Part shown: piece by piece, positions 54,101 through 62,893 of the stretch | Position numbering within the stretch: position 1 is the first letter of the stretch | Layout of the letters: each line of letters opens with the position of its first letter | NCBI GenBank assembly: GCA_025345505.1 | Contig: JANVCC010000020.1 | Location: 52,625,523-52,689,522, forward strand | Source of the DNA: Todiramphus chloris collaris | Lineage: Eukaryota > Chordata > Aves > Coraciiformes > Alcedinidae | Reading direction: 5' to 3' | DNA: 64,000 nucleotides | The notes under the pieces: model-generated | Seen by the model: the letters and a program-made list of their open reading frames with translations, nothing else | Database searches by the model: none | What the model was told of the DNA's origin: nothing | Made by a program: the position numbers and the translations under genes

Positions 54101-57100
54101 ATATCATGCAAAGCTGCAGGGGATCAAGGCAATTCAGAAAGCGCAGACTTTAAAAATCCAAACTAATTTTATTATTAAATAACGTGTAGGTATCAAAGCA
54201 ATCCACTGTCAGAACAGTTTCCTACTATTTTCTTTAAATCATATCAAATTAACAGAAAAGTTAACTATGATAAATTTGAATGCTCTGGACAAAACACTCT
54301 AAAAAGGTACTTGTAATGATGGCACATTCCTCTGACTACCAGCCACATGGAATCTGTAACTCTGAAATTATATCAAAAACAACATATTTTTTCAAATGAA
54401 AAGATTAATGATTCGCAGGGACTGCAGCCAAAAGTACCATAAGTATTTACAGTGAGTAAGTACAGAAATTGCCTTTTAGGAAGTCCTCTGCTTTCTCAGT
54501 TGAACATATTTGGTCTGAAAACCTTAATACATTTGTACTTAAAATAACAGCATTGTGACAAATGAAAAGCTAACAATAACAAAAAAAAAAAAGACTGAAA
54601 AATTATCACTTTAAAGTTATGACCATAGCTTGATCTGTAACTATATTCTCAACAGTCATTTTCAATCCTTCAGGACTCAAGACTCAGTCCACGAGACTCA
54701 GTCAAATTTCTGTTGACTGTTGCTCAATCAAATTTCTTCCATCTTGACCAACGGTATCCCCTCATGTGAACAAGGCTCACGCTTCTGCTCACTGACATGT
54801 GGTCTTTCTGTAGCAACTCCTGGTGACTCCCAGTACGTGTGATACTGTTTTGTAGGAGCTGAAGAAAAATTTGAAACTCATTCATAAACACCTCTCTGAA
54901 TGCTGCCTGTTAAGGACAGATTTTTGGCACCCTCACTTGGCTATCGAGAAAGGGAAGCTGTTATTTCATTACCAGTCAATTATAAATGCCAATGTAATTT
55001 CCCTAAATGTTAGGGACTAGTGTTAGACTATTGAAAAAACAAAATAGAAAGCAAATTTTAGTTCCAATAAACTGACTTTATCTAGAAGGTGTCTTCCACA
55101 AGTTTGGTTTTTTGGGGTTTTTTTTTGGGTTTTTTTTTTTTGTGAAAATATAAAAAAGTTTGTGTTTGAATGTAAAAATATTTTTATTGACTCTTGTTTA
55201 CGCAAAAAATATCATCTCTCTATTTTGCCCTTCTTTCACTTCTCTCCATGTTACTGGCTTTTCAACTAAAACTCATTTCTGAAGCATACAAACATAAGCA
55301 ATTCTTTCCTTGGGGAAAAGAGGAGTTCATCACCTTGACAACAACATAATCTGTTTTAAAACAGCAATAAAACCATAAAGTCACTCTTTAAGTCACCTCT
55401 GTCAACATGTAATTTATTGGCAGTCAATTTCAGAGAGCTATTAAAAACAGCTAATAGTCAGAGAAAAATAATCTTAAACATACAGTGTTGTGAAAAATGT
55501 GCCTTAATACATTAAATAATGCTTTGATATTCATAAACATTGATCATTATGTTATGTTTAATTTACAGTAGAATAAAAGATATTGCTGGGAAGTAAATTT
55601 TTTCACAAAAGTGCAGAATATTCATCAAGTTAGATTTGAAAACAAACACAGAAGAGGAAAAGTCATGTAACCAGGAACATAACAAGCACAGACCTTTAAC
55701 TTTGGGGTGTAATTTGAAAATGAATTAATTGCAGAAAATGTTCTTTAACAGCCTTAATAAAGACAGTCCTCCCAGATAGTGCCACTCAATGGTAACTTTC
55801 AGCAAGTCTGAGAAGAACTGTCTTGGTGATATCAACGAGGGAGCCACTCTTGAACCAGACTGACACAAGGTTATGCTCCAACTCATAACTACTCTGTCTG
55901 CTCCATGTTCCATGAGGTATTTGTATATACTTTTTTTGTTAAAAACAAAAATCCTACCTCAAAATAAAGTGACACATTTTGCTCACTGTAGGACTTCCTA
56001 TAAGGTAGTAGAAAGTCTTATTATGATTAAAAAGCTGTAAGTCTCTATCCAAACCAGCATTCAGTCTTCCAGACACAACTTCCCATTCAACACAATTTAT
56101 TTCTTTTTAAATCCCACGTGAGTTACATTATCCTGTCTTAACATATGGTAAGAACAAAAGAGAAATGTTCTTATACTAGTAGAGAGACTGAATTTTAACT
56201 CTGTCTAGTAGAAGATTGCACCTCTACTGGCAATATGCTTACAGATTTTAGAATTTCAGATTAGATACCACTGTTCTTTCTGCCAAGGACCATCTTCCTC
56301 AAATAAGCCAGATGGTACATTCAAGCAACAGGATTCAAAAGGTATTCAGCTCCTTTTACAAGGCAAGAAACAAAAGATGAGAGACGGTAGCTTGCTTATT
56401 ATATGAACATCTGACAGGGGCAATAGGTAAAGAATAACCTTGTACTAAGCTAAGAAAAGCCTTGACTAAAGGAAATCTTTTACTAACATTCAATAGTTCC
56501 ATTAATTCTTGGAATATAATATTAAAGAGACTGTAAGAGTTGTAATCTCACAGCATCAACAACCCCATTCGTAAGCAACTGGGGAAAAAAGGGAAAGTCA
56601 GACCAGGTACACTACATGGAGAAAACTCTAAAGGTAACCTTACTCTATCCATGAGGCATCATTCCCAGTTGCTATCTACCTATTTAACAGTATGAGAAAC
56701 ATGTACACAGATGATAAACTCCAAAACATTTTTCTTACCACAGGTACAGTAGCATGACAAGAGGTCAAAACTCTATTTAAAGCACAACCAACATCCCTTT
56801 ACACTCCTTAACTAGGTTTATTTTTCACATCACATTTTCCTTAAACACATCAAGTGAACATAAAGACTTACTCTGTTAACTGCTTGAACAAAATAAATAG
56901 GAATGACTTAAGGCCTTGCATTGCTTCCCTGCAAGAAAAAGTATCAAGGGGGGAATCTAAAAAGAGTACTGGATCTTCTCTGCATTTTTCTTCTCTTTCA
57001 CTGCTTCTGCATAACCTATGCTCTCTCAGCACCAGGTGAAGGGGCAAATGCAGGAGGGAAGAGAGATGGCAACTACATCAATTTCTGGTAACTCAGCTAA

Positions 57101-60100
57101 CATGCTTAGAATAAGCCAAACATAATTCCTTTTACATATGTGACAAACTTTAATGCAAAAGTGCAATAATCCTTAAATGCAAAACTCTGAAGTAGAAAAG
57201 AACTGTCAATGGTGTTCTTCCCAAAATTGCAAATATAAAAATTATAAACATCTTTAGTATTAACAGTATACAGTGAAAAGAAGATTTAAAAAAATATTGC
57301 AGATGTTTTGAAATACTGAGATCAAATGAGAAGCATGAAAAAACAAAGGTACTCAGAAAGATTAAGGAAAAGGCAAACAAAGAGGAATGGAGAAGACATT
57401 AATGAAATCAAATAGTAGATGGAGTGAGCCAAAAAAACCAGACAAAATGGAAGACAAAGCTGTAATTTGAGTTTTGATCCACCTACTGCATAAGACAGAA
57501 ACATTTAATTTCCTCACTTTCCCAAGAAAATGTATGTACAGCCTATAAGAGACCCTCAAAAAGCAAGCAGTCAAGTAATAATGATTTTTGCTCAGATTTG
57601 TGTACACACCCTACAGTATTCCCTTATAGGCTCAAAGGACATTTTTGCCTATTGATTAAAAGAAAAAGAAAAATCAATATTCATTAGCCTCTTATTTTGA
57701 ATGTATCTGTACGTATTTGGATTTCAACACTTAGTCAGATGCATAATTAGCCAAATGGCTTCTTCATTTGAACTGAATGTTAATTTCCAGATTTCTGAAG
57801 GGATATGCAAACTGCTTTGTAGAAATGATGGGATTACTGTCAGTTGAGTATTTCTTTCTTTTTCAGAGTATTTAGAAAAAACAATTCCTGAATCAGATCC
57901 AACCTTGCTCTTTCTAGAAAACACAAGCTCAATTTTTGTGAAATTCTCTTTGTCTGGCAAAACTATGCATCGGATATCATTCAAACTGTGCAACTGAAGG
58001 CTGTCAAATTGTGATCGCTGGCATGAAGCATCCAGAAAGTTAGGTGCAGGATGAAAGACATTATTTTCCCTTAAGAGACCTATATGAGTAGTTGTAAGAA
58101 CAAGAGCTCTATACACAGTCTGCTTAGCACAATGTACTTTCACTGAGGTATATAGCACTACATGAATGTCACCCAATGGAGGTTTAATACTTCCCATATT
58201 TTCATGGAGCAAGTAAACCAGATCAGCCAATTCAGTTCTAAATTTACAGGACAATCGTACTCCATTTGAAAAAACTAAGTCGTTCACTTCTGATGTCCAG
58301 TCAAGCGAAATCTGCATCAAATCATTTTTCAAGAGTTGGTGATTTAAATAAAGAGCATCATCTATTGTAGGAATCAAAATGCTCATTATGTCATAGCAAA
58401 TTCTTTGAGTGAAGTGTTTGTTATAGGTAAATATTGTGAGTAAACCAACTTCATCAGAACACAGAACATTAACACACTGTCCAGCAAAACCAACTTGAAT
58501 CTCCTTTACAGTAATGATGGGAACCTCATGCAATATTGCCAAGGAACTCTGGCAGACGTCTTGTTCCACTGACAAAACAACAACATACAGAATGGATCTG
58601 AACAATAGCAAGCAAGCAGGTTCTGGATCAGGTTTTTTGCAATTGCCAACAGCAAGCCAATAAACAGCTTTCAACTCCTCCATTCTAATACAAATCTGAG
58701 GCAAGGCACAGGTCAAAAATTCCAGCAATTTTTCCAGAGAAGAGACCTGAAGCTTCAAAAAGATATCAGGAAAATGCACAAATTTCTGTTGTAACACAAG
58801 ACTGTTTTCCAGCTCTTCATTTTTACTGCATGTAGCTCCTTCAGAGGTCTTACTCTCACCGACATTGAAGATTTCTGTGCTTACACACATCGTGACAGTT
58901 TCTCGCACAGGGGATTCGGACTGAATGACATTTTCAGTATGACCTTTGGCATCATCAGTAGCGTGGGATGTGTCTTGATTCATATCTGACTTGAAGGATA
59001 CATTTACTTGAAAGTTTCTTATAAATGGTAGACTTTTTATTAAAGATACTGCTTGTGCACATCTCTCACTTCTGTCACACAAACTTCCCAACTCCTTAAT
59101 TTGTTTAGAAACCACCATACAATTGAGCAGCTGACTACTGATGTTTTTGTAAAGGCAGGAAAGCTTACTAAAAAGATAACCAAAACCATAGGCATGCTCT
59201 GGGCTCACATCAAAACAAGAAGCTACTGACTTAAAAGAAATCAAATCAGAGGCTTTTTGCGTTGAAAGATGAGAATTACTGGACTGGTCTTGGATTCTTG
59301 GGCACACTGTCTGAAATGGGCTGTTTTCTTTGTAAGTTATTATTTCAGAATGCACATTAGATTGAGAAAAAAGAAGGCAAGATCTGCTGTTAAAGCCAGT
59401 CTGCTCATTAGCACCCATTAAGGATCCTACAGGAGACAGCTGTTTCAAGTGGGAACAATCAGGTTCAGTTCTTGAGCTGTCACAATCTGGAGAAGTAATT
59501 ATTTTAGCATGAAAATGATTGAAATTTTCAACCTTGCAGTGTGCATAAGCCACATTATTTAAGTAATGACTTTGTAAAGAAGTAGATAAAACACTCTGAT
59601 ACAGAACATTCTTACTCTTTAAAGTATTAATATTTTTAGAGTGAATTAAACTACTTTCAATGTCACGACTACAAGCAATGCTCTCCTGTTCTGAATTACT
59701 CCTTTCATTCTCAAATGCCTTCTCTGATGTAAAAGGGAAGAAGGTTCTTCCAGAACTGGAAAACAAATCCCACATCTCTGCGTATTCCTTGTGTCTTTCA
59801 TGGTCTCTTATTCCTGTGTTTTCTCCACACAATTCAGAAGCACAATTGCCATCTTTAGACATAAATGGAAAGCCATAAAGTGGCTGCCACTGTTGACTCT
59901 TCTGTTAAAAATTTCAAAAGAAGAAAATTGAAACGTCTGTATAAAACCTTTGGATTTGAACACAAATTGAGGATTGTTTTTGATTAGGTTTGTACAGTCA
60001 TTCAAAACTGGTACAATCATTGTACAATCTCTCTAATTTTGAGAGAGAAAATCCAACAGAAGTGATTGAGGTCTGATTCAGGAATGGTTGATCTTCCCAG

Positions 60101-62893
60101 CCCACCACTGCTTTTTCTTTGTACAGTATCCATTTCACTTGGTTTATACTTGCTTTACTCGAAAACCACAAGAAAGTCAATGGGTGACACAGAAATTTAC
60201 GTCTCTGAATATTTTTCCACACCTGCACAAAAAAGTAATCCTATACTAAATAAGATACCATAGGAAGTCTAACAGATTAAAAATAACAGTGTAAAAATAA
60301 AAAAAGTCCAAAAGTCCAAATTTGAGGTGTTGCAACCCTCCTATGATTAAGGTTTAAATTCGTAAAGGTATTTACAATTTACTCATCAAAACAAGTAATT
60401 AATCATATTTCAAGCAAAAGTTAGTAAAACCAAATACAATGGGAGGGGTCTAAGACTCAGTTTAAAAGTACATGTATGAAACCTTCAGGACATTGGCAAA
60501 TTTACATGATGGTACTTGATAATATTAGACACCCTTACAGTAGCTCATGGTAGGTAAAAAATGAGAAGTGGTATTCTGAATTCAGACAATCTCTCCTCAT
60601 TACATGGTTTTATCCTCTAAAAATCAGGAAAGGGATACTGTTCCAAGTTAAGAATTGTGACAAAAGAAGGAAGAAAGATCCACAATACCACCACACCTTT
60701 TTAAGTAAAGAAAAAGCTATACCCTTATGCCCTATCTGTGGGGGGAAAAAGGAAAAAAAATTTCACTTTAATTCCAGCTGGAAAAATGCATTGCTGTCTC
60801 TATTAGCCATTAATCTTACTGTGAATTCAAAATTCTAATTATGCAGTTAAACATTAAGAAATTTAATTACAGGGCATGCCATAATTTAAGACAACCATTT
60901 CACTCTGACAAATTATGACCTACCTCATACTTCAGCTTGCGTTGAACAGTGCCATTATTAAGTCTCTCATTATCCTAAGAACAAAAAAAGTACATGTGAT
61001 TATTATAAAGAGTGCCTTTCTTAAGTTCATTTAAAAGTATTCATAGGAAGAGACATTCTTTTTAATAGCCAAAAATAACTATTTTCTTATGGCTATTTAT
61101 TAAACTACTGGCTTAGAGGTCAATCAATCCAGTCTTTGGATTAATTAGATCCCCAGTTTTAAAATGAGCATTTGTTTACAAGCATTTATCAATGTATTTT
61201 TTGGACATAAAATTAAAATCTTAATTTTATCTGTGGGCTTGCTATTACCATTTACACATTATTCCCTGGAAAAAAACCAGAATACAACATAAACAGACAC
61301 TGAAAAAAGAAAAAAAAAAACTATCAAAATCTAAAACTGTTATCCGTGATTTACTGTTTACTTTTTTTTGTAAATTAAAATTAAGTAAACACAGAACATG
61401 CAAATTATTGAACAACTAACTGGATCAGTGGTTACACATGGTGCACTGAAGGTCAGAATTTTATACCCATCTCTACTCACCTTTACACTTTCTGTAGACC
61501 AGAACAGACTAACATTGTTATCCTCAGCTTTATGATGAATATTCTGGAGCCTTCTCTGCACTTCTTGTTCAATAAAGGCATTTATCCTTCAATATATAGA
61601 AGAGTAAGAGAGAGAAAAAAAAAAATTTAGATAAAAACAAAGATAGCCTGAAGGGCTCTCTTTGAAATGCTTATGAAACCTACGTACTGCATAACTCTTA
61701 CTTTGAAGGCTTAATGCTAGACCATTGTGATCTTTCCTTAAGGAATATGGACTTTTGAATAAGTTTTCACCTAACAGACAAAGGTTAATGATTTATTATC
61801 ACAATCAGACAATTAGACCACAGGGTAAGCCACTGCTATGGGTACAGCTCCACATAAATGTGACAGTAAGGGCAAGAGAGATGAAGAAGAAATAGAAGGC
61901 TGGGTTTGCATCTTTAGTTACTTCACAGTTGGCTTTTATTACTTTGACAGTTATCAGCAACTTGGCCTAACAAGGGTTTGGTCTTCAGACAGCAGGAATA
62001 TTCCTACAGTTGATACTAACAACTGCATGTACAAGTGTAAAATATATTTTAAGTGATACCAGGCAGCCACCCTATTAGAAACAGTCTTAAGACAATTTAA
62101 CTTATTTTGTTGCTTTAAGTGTATATAAAGCAAGACCATATAGACAAATAGCCATAAACACAAAACCAATTTAAATACATTTTTGCTTACTGTTTCCCAA
62201 TCTTCTATTGTAAAACTAACTGCAGAGGAGCAACAGATTAGGCTGTTGGTTATTTCAAGTAAAATACAGAAAATAAAGACTAGTCTAGAAATAAAAGTAC
62301 AATTACAATGTTTAACTAAAATTCAACCCTGGCAGAACAATATTTCAAAATATTTCTTTTCTAAAGCTATTGTTGGCATTCCTAACAAAACATTGCAGAA
62401 ATACATCTTACTTACTTATCATCAACTAGCTGAGAAGTGGGTGGCTGTGGCTTTGATGGGCTGGTAGGGGAAGCGGCATGGGAGAGTCTCTCTTCGAACG
62501 TCCCATGATTTCCTCTTTGACCACCATCACCCTCATATATTTTTTGCTTCAGCAGCTGAATTTCCTGGTCCAGGCTATAAAGAGATCTTCAAACGTCATT
62601 TGCTTTGGTTTACAGTGGATTCCCACAGTTCTTATGGGAAGTACTGTACTTACACTAGAATACATGTATGTAAGATTATAGGTATTACTATTTATGAAGA
62701 TATAAAAATCGTAATTGTTCTTTAAGCATATTTAGGAAAATAGAGACAGCTCAAAACCACATTACAATACAACAGTAATAAGTTCAATAAAACAACTTCA
62801 GTAACTTGCAATACAAAAGGTATCTAACTCAGCACATGAAACATTAATTCATAAGACTTAACCTTTCTATTTGGATCTCTTGAATAAGCTTTC
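5960..62893 (-). CDS. KIF16B: KIF16B, 3' part of the gene (joined exons, PX isoform)
   Basis: Kinesin-3 family motor that carries early endosomes toward microtubule plus ends and binds PI3P through a C-terminal PX domain. The window holds eight exons of the PX isoform, all minus strand: 62893-62863, 62574-62416, 61586-61481, 60974-60924, 53675-53553, 47250-47161, 21714-21631 and 6118-5960. Their phases fit exactly: the 31-nt exon ends with two bases of a Ser codon, the next ends with two bases of a Lys codon, and all later junctions fall between codons. Every intron is GT-AG. The translated tail matches my memory of mammalian KIF16B almost residue for residue in the PX part ([25 protein letters not shown]). 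The motor, FHA and most of the stalk lie beyond 64000. An alternative last exon at 59901-57724 would give a PX-less protein. The identity is secure; the first small exon is the least certain part. Confidence 0.93.
9254..9273. repeat. A20 homopolymer
   Basis: Twenty A in a row within the last KIF16B intron. No retrocopy or CR1 tail can be recognised beside it. Confidence 0.9.
16907..16950. repeat. G8-A20-(GA)n purine tract
   Basis: Eight G, twenty A, then a GA repeat: over 40 bases of pure purine on the plus strand (pyrimidine on the transcribed strand's RNA-like sense). Simple repeat. Confidence 0.9.
18256..18270. repeat. A15 homopolymer
   Basis: Fifteen A in the last KIF16B intron, with no recognisable element attached. 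Confidence 0.85.
20125..20405 (-). mobile_element. CR1 LINE 3' fragment
   Basis: The plus strand begins with the reverse complement of a CR1 3' end (aatggtttaggttggaaggg) and continues through the C-terminal reverse transcriptase ORF on the minus strand, seen as [20 protein letters not shown] and RLPREVV. Only the last 0.28 kb of the element is present, the usual 5' truncation of CR1. A short (ATT)n run follows at about 20410-20424. Confidence 0.9.
21631..21714 (-). CDS. KIF16B: KIF16B third PX exon (PPKKLFG loop)
   Basis: An 84-bp exon of 28 codons, acceptor ttacag, donor gtaatg. It reads [19 protein letters not shown], then IAERRSHLE. It contains the PX proline-rich loop; the hydrophobic Leu-Phe pair after PPKK is the part reported to insert into membrane in mammalian KIF16B. 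The Arg pair in AERR belongs to the PX basic pocket. The exon is isolated, with 25.4 kb of intron before it and 15.5 kb after. Confidence 0.96.
24850..24868. repeat. (TA)n(CA)n microsatellite
   Basis: A TA repeat running into a CA repeat. Simple sequence only. Confidence 0.8.
27684..28205 (-). mobile_element. CR1 LINE 3' fragment
   Basis: Starts with a CR1 3'-end variant (gttaagggttggaagggacc) and runs about 0.52 kb into the reverse transcriptase ORF on the minus strand, with [20 protein letters not shown] and LPGGVVE, then the segment whose plus strand reads ctccctcagcctttc. Frames are broken; this is a dead fragment. Confidence 0.9.
34600..36055 (+). mobile_element. CR1 LINE copy with internal deletion
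   Basis: A CR1 copy in plus orientation. Its left part (34.6-35.55 kb) holds the region before and at the start of the reverse transcriptase, with [23 protein letters not shown] and [15 protein letters not shown], then [16 protein letters not shown] and [12 protein letters not shown]. Near 35545-35560 the sequence jumps from MEQIIL directly to the 3'-terminal part (FWAP-like, then [16 protein letters not shown] and [15 protein letters not shown]). The catalytic centre between these is missing. The 3' end (ggtcttttctaacctaaatgattctgtga) is intact to about 36055. The left edge is approximate. Confidence 0.9.
36619..36637. repeat. A19 homopolymer
   Basis: Nineteen A in intron sequence. No element attached. 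Confidence 0.85.
40827..40858. repeat. A18-G14 tract
   Basis: Eighteen A followed directly by fourteen G: a 32-base pure-purine run on the plus strand, so C14-T18 in the KIF16B transcript sense. Simple sequence, but a good candidate for sequencing or assembly error. Confidence 0.9.
41903..41921. repeat. A19 homopolymer
   Basis: Nineteen A in intron sequence. It also accounts for the Phe-rich start of a spurious minus-strand ORF at 41580-41945. Confidence 0.85.
44068..44084. repeat. (AC)n microsatellite
   Basis: About eight AC units in the 25-kb intron. Confidence 0.85.
46478..46829 (-). mobile_element. Solo LTR of an endogenous retrovirus, nested in CR1
   Basis: A 352-bp insertion in the CR1 copy, flanked by the 7-bp direct repeat accctct (46471-46477 and 46830-46836). 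It starts TG on the plus strand and ends CA one base before the repeat, as LTRs do. On the minus strand it carries a TATA box (TATATAAAA, 46579-46571) and then AATAAA (46556-46551), the order expected in an LTR. No gag, pol or env sequence is attached, so it is a solo LTR. The family is not identified; the 89-codon minus-strand ORF inside is chance. Confidence 0.8.
46551..46556 (-). promoter_or_regulatory. LTR polyadenylation signal AATAAA
   Basis: AATAAA on the minus strand, 15 bases past the LTR TATA box and inside the solo LTR. It points the same way as KIF16B transcription, so it could in principle end KIF16B transcripts early. Confidence 0.55.
47161..47250 (-). CDS. KIF16B: KIF16B second PX exon (PI3P-binding RRYSRF motif)
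   Basis: A 90-bp exon of 30 codons, acceptor gatacag, donor gtaagt. It reads [20 protein letters not shown] and [16 protein letters not shown] is the signature of PX domains; its Arg contacts the 3-phosphate of PI3P. The first Met is an internal codon replacing the Ile of mammals, not a start. A CR1 element ends about 70 bp below the donor. Confidence 0.96.
49248..49262. repeat. C15 homopolymer
   Basis: Fifteen C in intron sequence. Confidence 0.9.
51307..51942 (-). other. Unexplained 211-codon ORF in a KIF16B intron
   Basis: An open frame of 211 codons from ATG, same strand as KIF16B, with a TAG two codons before the Met. The predicted product is rich in Leu, Ser, Val, Phe, Trp and Cys and has several hydrophobic stretches, the strongest near residues 27-70. 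No family, signal motif or catalytic motif is recognised. There is no obvious splice acceptor that would make it a KIF16B exon, and the hydrophobicity may just reflect T-rich sequence. It is longer than expected by chance in AT-rich DNA, which is the only positive point. Confidence 0.2.
53553..53675 (-). CDS. KIF16B: KIF16B first PX exon
   Basis: A 123-bp exon, 41 codons, with acceptor gaaag and donor gtaagg. It reads [19 protein letters not shown], then [22 protein letters not shown]. This is the KIF16B segment that leads into and starts the PX domain (first beta strands). Mammalian KIF16B has Ser where this copy has Cys (RMVSRSL) and Val for Ile near the end; these are ordinary orthologue differences. 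Both ends fall between codons. Confidence 0.95.
53895..53921. repeat. A27 homopolymer
   Basis: Twenty-seven A, the longest homopolymer in the window, about 220 bp upstream (in transcript sense) of the first PX exon. It reads as U27 in the transcript. No retrocopy can be recognised beside it. Confidence 0.9.
56800..57723 (-). other. KIF16B: Probable 3' UTR of the long KIF16B exon
   Basis: Non-coding, AT-rich sequence after the TGA of the long exon, running to an AATAAA at 56822-56817 and cleavage near 56800. It contains no repeat. If the long exon were an internal cassette its donor would have to lie within this stretch after a stop, so a 3' UTR is the simplest reading. Confidence 0.5.
56817..56822 (-). 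promoter_or_regulatory. Candidate polyadenylation signal of the long-exon isoform
   Basis: AATAAA on the minus strand, followed 21-36 nt later by the GU-rich run gatgttggttgtgct (56795-56781). This is the best signal-plus-downstream-element pair that I found after the long-exon stop. An ATTAAA at 57154-57149 is a weaker, closer alternative. Confidence 0.5.
57724..59901 (-). CDS. KIF16B: KIF16B long alternative last exon, 725 residues, no PX domain
   Basis: An open stretch of 726 codons including a TGA stop (57726-57724). The acceptor is strong (pyrimidine-rich, then taacag) and the first codon is AAG at 59901, in phase with the shared exon ending KLKYE. The first in-frame Met is 13 residues in (59862), but the exon more probably continues the KIF16B frame than starts a protein. 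Exon residues 1 to about 230 are polar and Ser/Asn-rich, probably disordered. About 232-298 is helical and Cys/Leu-rich ([19 protein letters not shown]). About 425-510 and 523-725 look like two alpha/beta PH-type folds: strands such as [13 protein letters not shown] and LLTIFTYNK followed by a helix, and at the end [20 protein letters not shown] cannot name the family with certainty; nischarin and STK11IP C-termini are the nearest in style. An unbroken frame this long shows selection on the protein. Its use as an alternative 3' end is inferred. Confidence 0.85.
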   Translation of the reverse strand, partial: KSQQWQPLYGFPFMSKDGNCASELCGENTGIRDHERHKEYAEMWDLFSSSGRTFFPFTSEKAFENERSNSEQESIACSRDIESSLIHSKNINTLKSKNVLYQSVLSTSLQSHYLNNVAYAHCKVENFNHFHAKIITSPDCDSSRTEPDCSHLKQLSPVGSLMGANEQTGFNSRSCLLFSQSNVHSEIITYKENSPFQTVCPRIQDQSSNSHLSTQKASDLISFKSVASCFDVSPEHAYGFGYLFSKLSCLYKNISSQLLNCMVVSKQIKELGSLCDRSERCAQAVSLIKSLPFIRNFQVNVSFKSDMNQDTSHATDDAKGHTENVIQSESPVRETVTMCVSTEIFNVGESKTSEGATCSKNEELENSLVLQQKFVHFPDIFLKLQVSSLEKLLEFLTCALPQICIRMEELKAVYWLAVGNCKKPDPEPACLLLFRSILYVVVLSVEQDVCQSSLAILHEVPIITVKEIQVGFAGQCVNVLCSDEVGLLTIFTYNKHFTQRICYDIMSILIPTIDDALYLNHQLLKNDLMQISLDWTSEVNDLVFSNGVRLSCKFRTELADLVYLLHENMGSIKPPLGDIHVVLYTSVKVHCAKQTVYRALVLTTTHIGLLRENNVFHPAPNFLDASCQRSQFDSLQLHSLNDIRCIVLPDKENFTKIELVFSRKSKVGSDSGIVFSKYSEKERNTQLTVIPSFLQSSLHIPSEIWKLTFSSNEEAIWLIMHLTKC
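60924..60974 (-). CDS. KIF16B: KIF16B 17-codon linker exon (last shared exon)
   Basis: A 51-bp exon encoding [17 protein letters not shown], bounded by acceptor ttcttag and donor gtaggt. Mammalian KIF16B has an almost identical segment directly before the PX region. It ends between codons and can join in frame either to the PX exon at 53675 (RMVCRSLG) or to the long exon at 59901 (KSQQWQ). It is therefore the branch point between the two predicted C-termini. Confidence 0.9.
61481..61586 (-). CDS. KIF16B: KIF16B exon before the PX/long-tail branch
   Basis: A 106-bp exon: one base completing a Lys codon, then 35 codons. It starts [14 protein letters not shown], which matches the conserved KIF16B segment after the stalk, and ends in TESVK before a gtgagt donor. 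The middle ([14 protein letters not shown]) is less like the mammalian sequence I recall, as expected for a linker. It ends between codons, so it can join directly to the 51-bp exon downstream. Confidence 0.9.
62416..62574 (-). CDS. KIF16B: KIF16B stalk coiled-coil exon
   Basis: A 159-bp exon with acceptor tatag and donor gtaagt. It contributes 52 whole codons between split codons at both ends. It opens with a heptad-like coiled-coil segment ([15 protein letters not shown]), then turns into a Gly/Ser/Pro-rich linker ([18 protein letters not shown]) and ends in LVDD. The final AA joins the G of the next exon to give Lys (DD-K-INAF). In KIF16B the stalk lies between the motor/FHA region and the PX domain and contributes to dimerisation and autoinhibition. 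The Pro/Ser linker is probably a flexible hinge. Confidence 0.9.
62863..62893 (-). CDS. KIF16B: KIF16B probable 31-nt microexon (stalk)
   Basis: A 31-nt stretch reads (x)[13 protein letters not shown], and the split AG joins the leading C of the next exon to make Ser, giving the coiled-coil-like run [14 protein letters not shown]. The 3' side has a GT donor (gttaag, not the best consensus). The 5' side has AG directly before the exon but a weak pyrimidine tract, and an in-frame TGA sits just upstream, so the exon cannot be much longer than this. Charge pattern and phase fit a kinesin stalk. The alternative is a chance match in intron sequence; I rate it a little better than even. Confidence 0.5.

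Larger units (their letters stand above)
53676..60923 (-). other. KIF16B: KIF16B intron (7.2 kb) containing the alternative last exon
   Basis: For the PX isoform this is one intron from the donor at 60923 (gtaggt) to the acceptor at 53677-53676. The long exon 59901-57724 and its UTR lie inside it. The remainder, 53676-56800 and 59902-60923, shows only AT-rich sequence and homopolymers (A27 at 53895). Confidence 0.85.
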
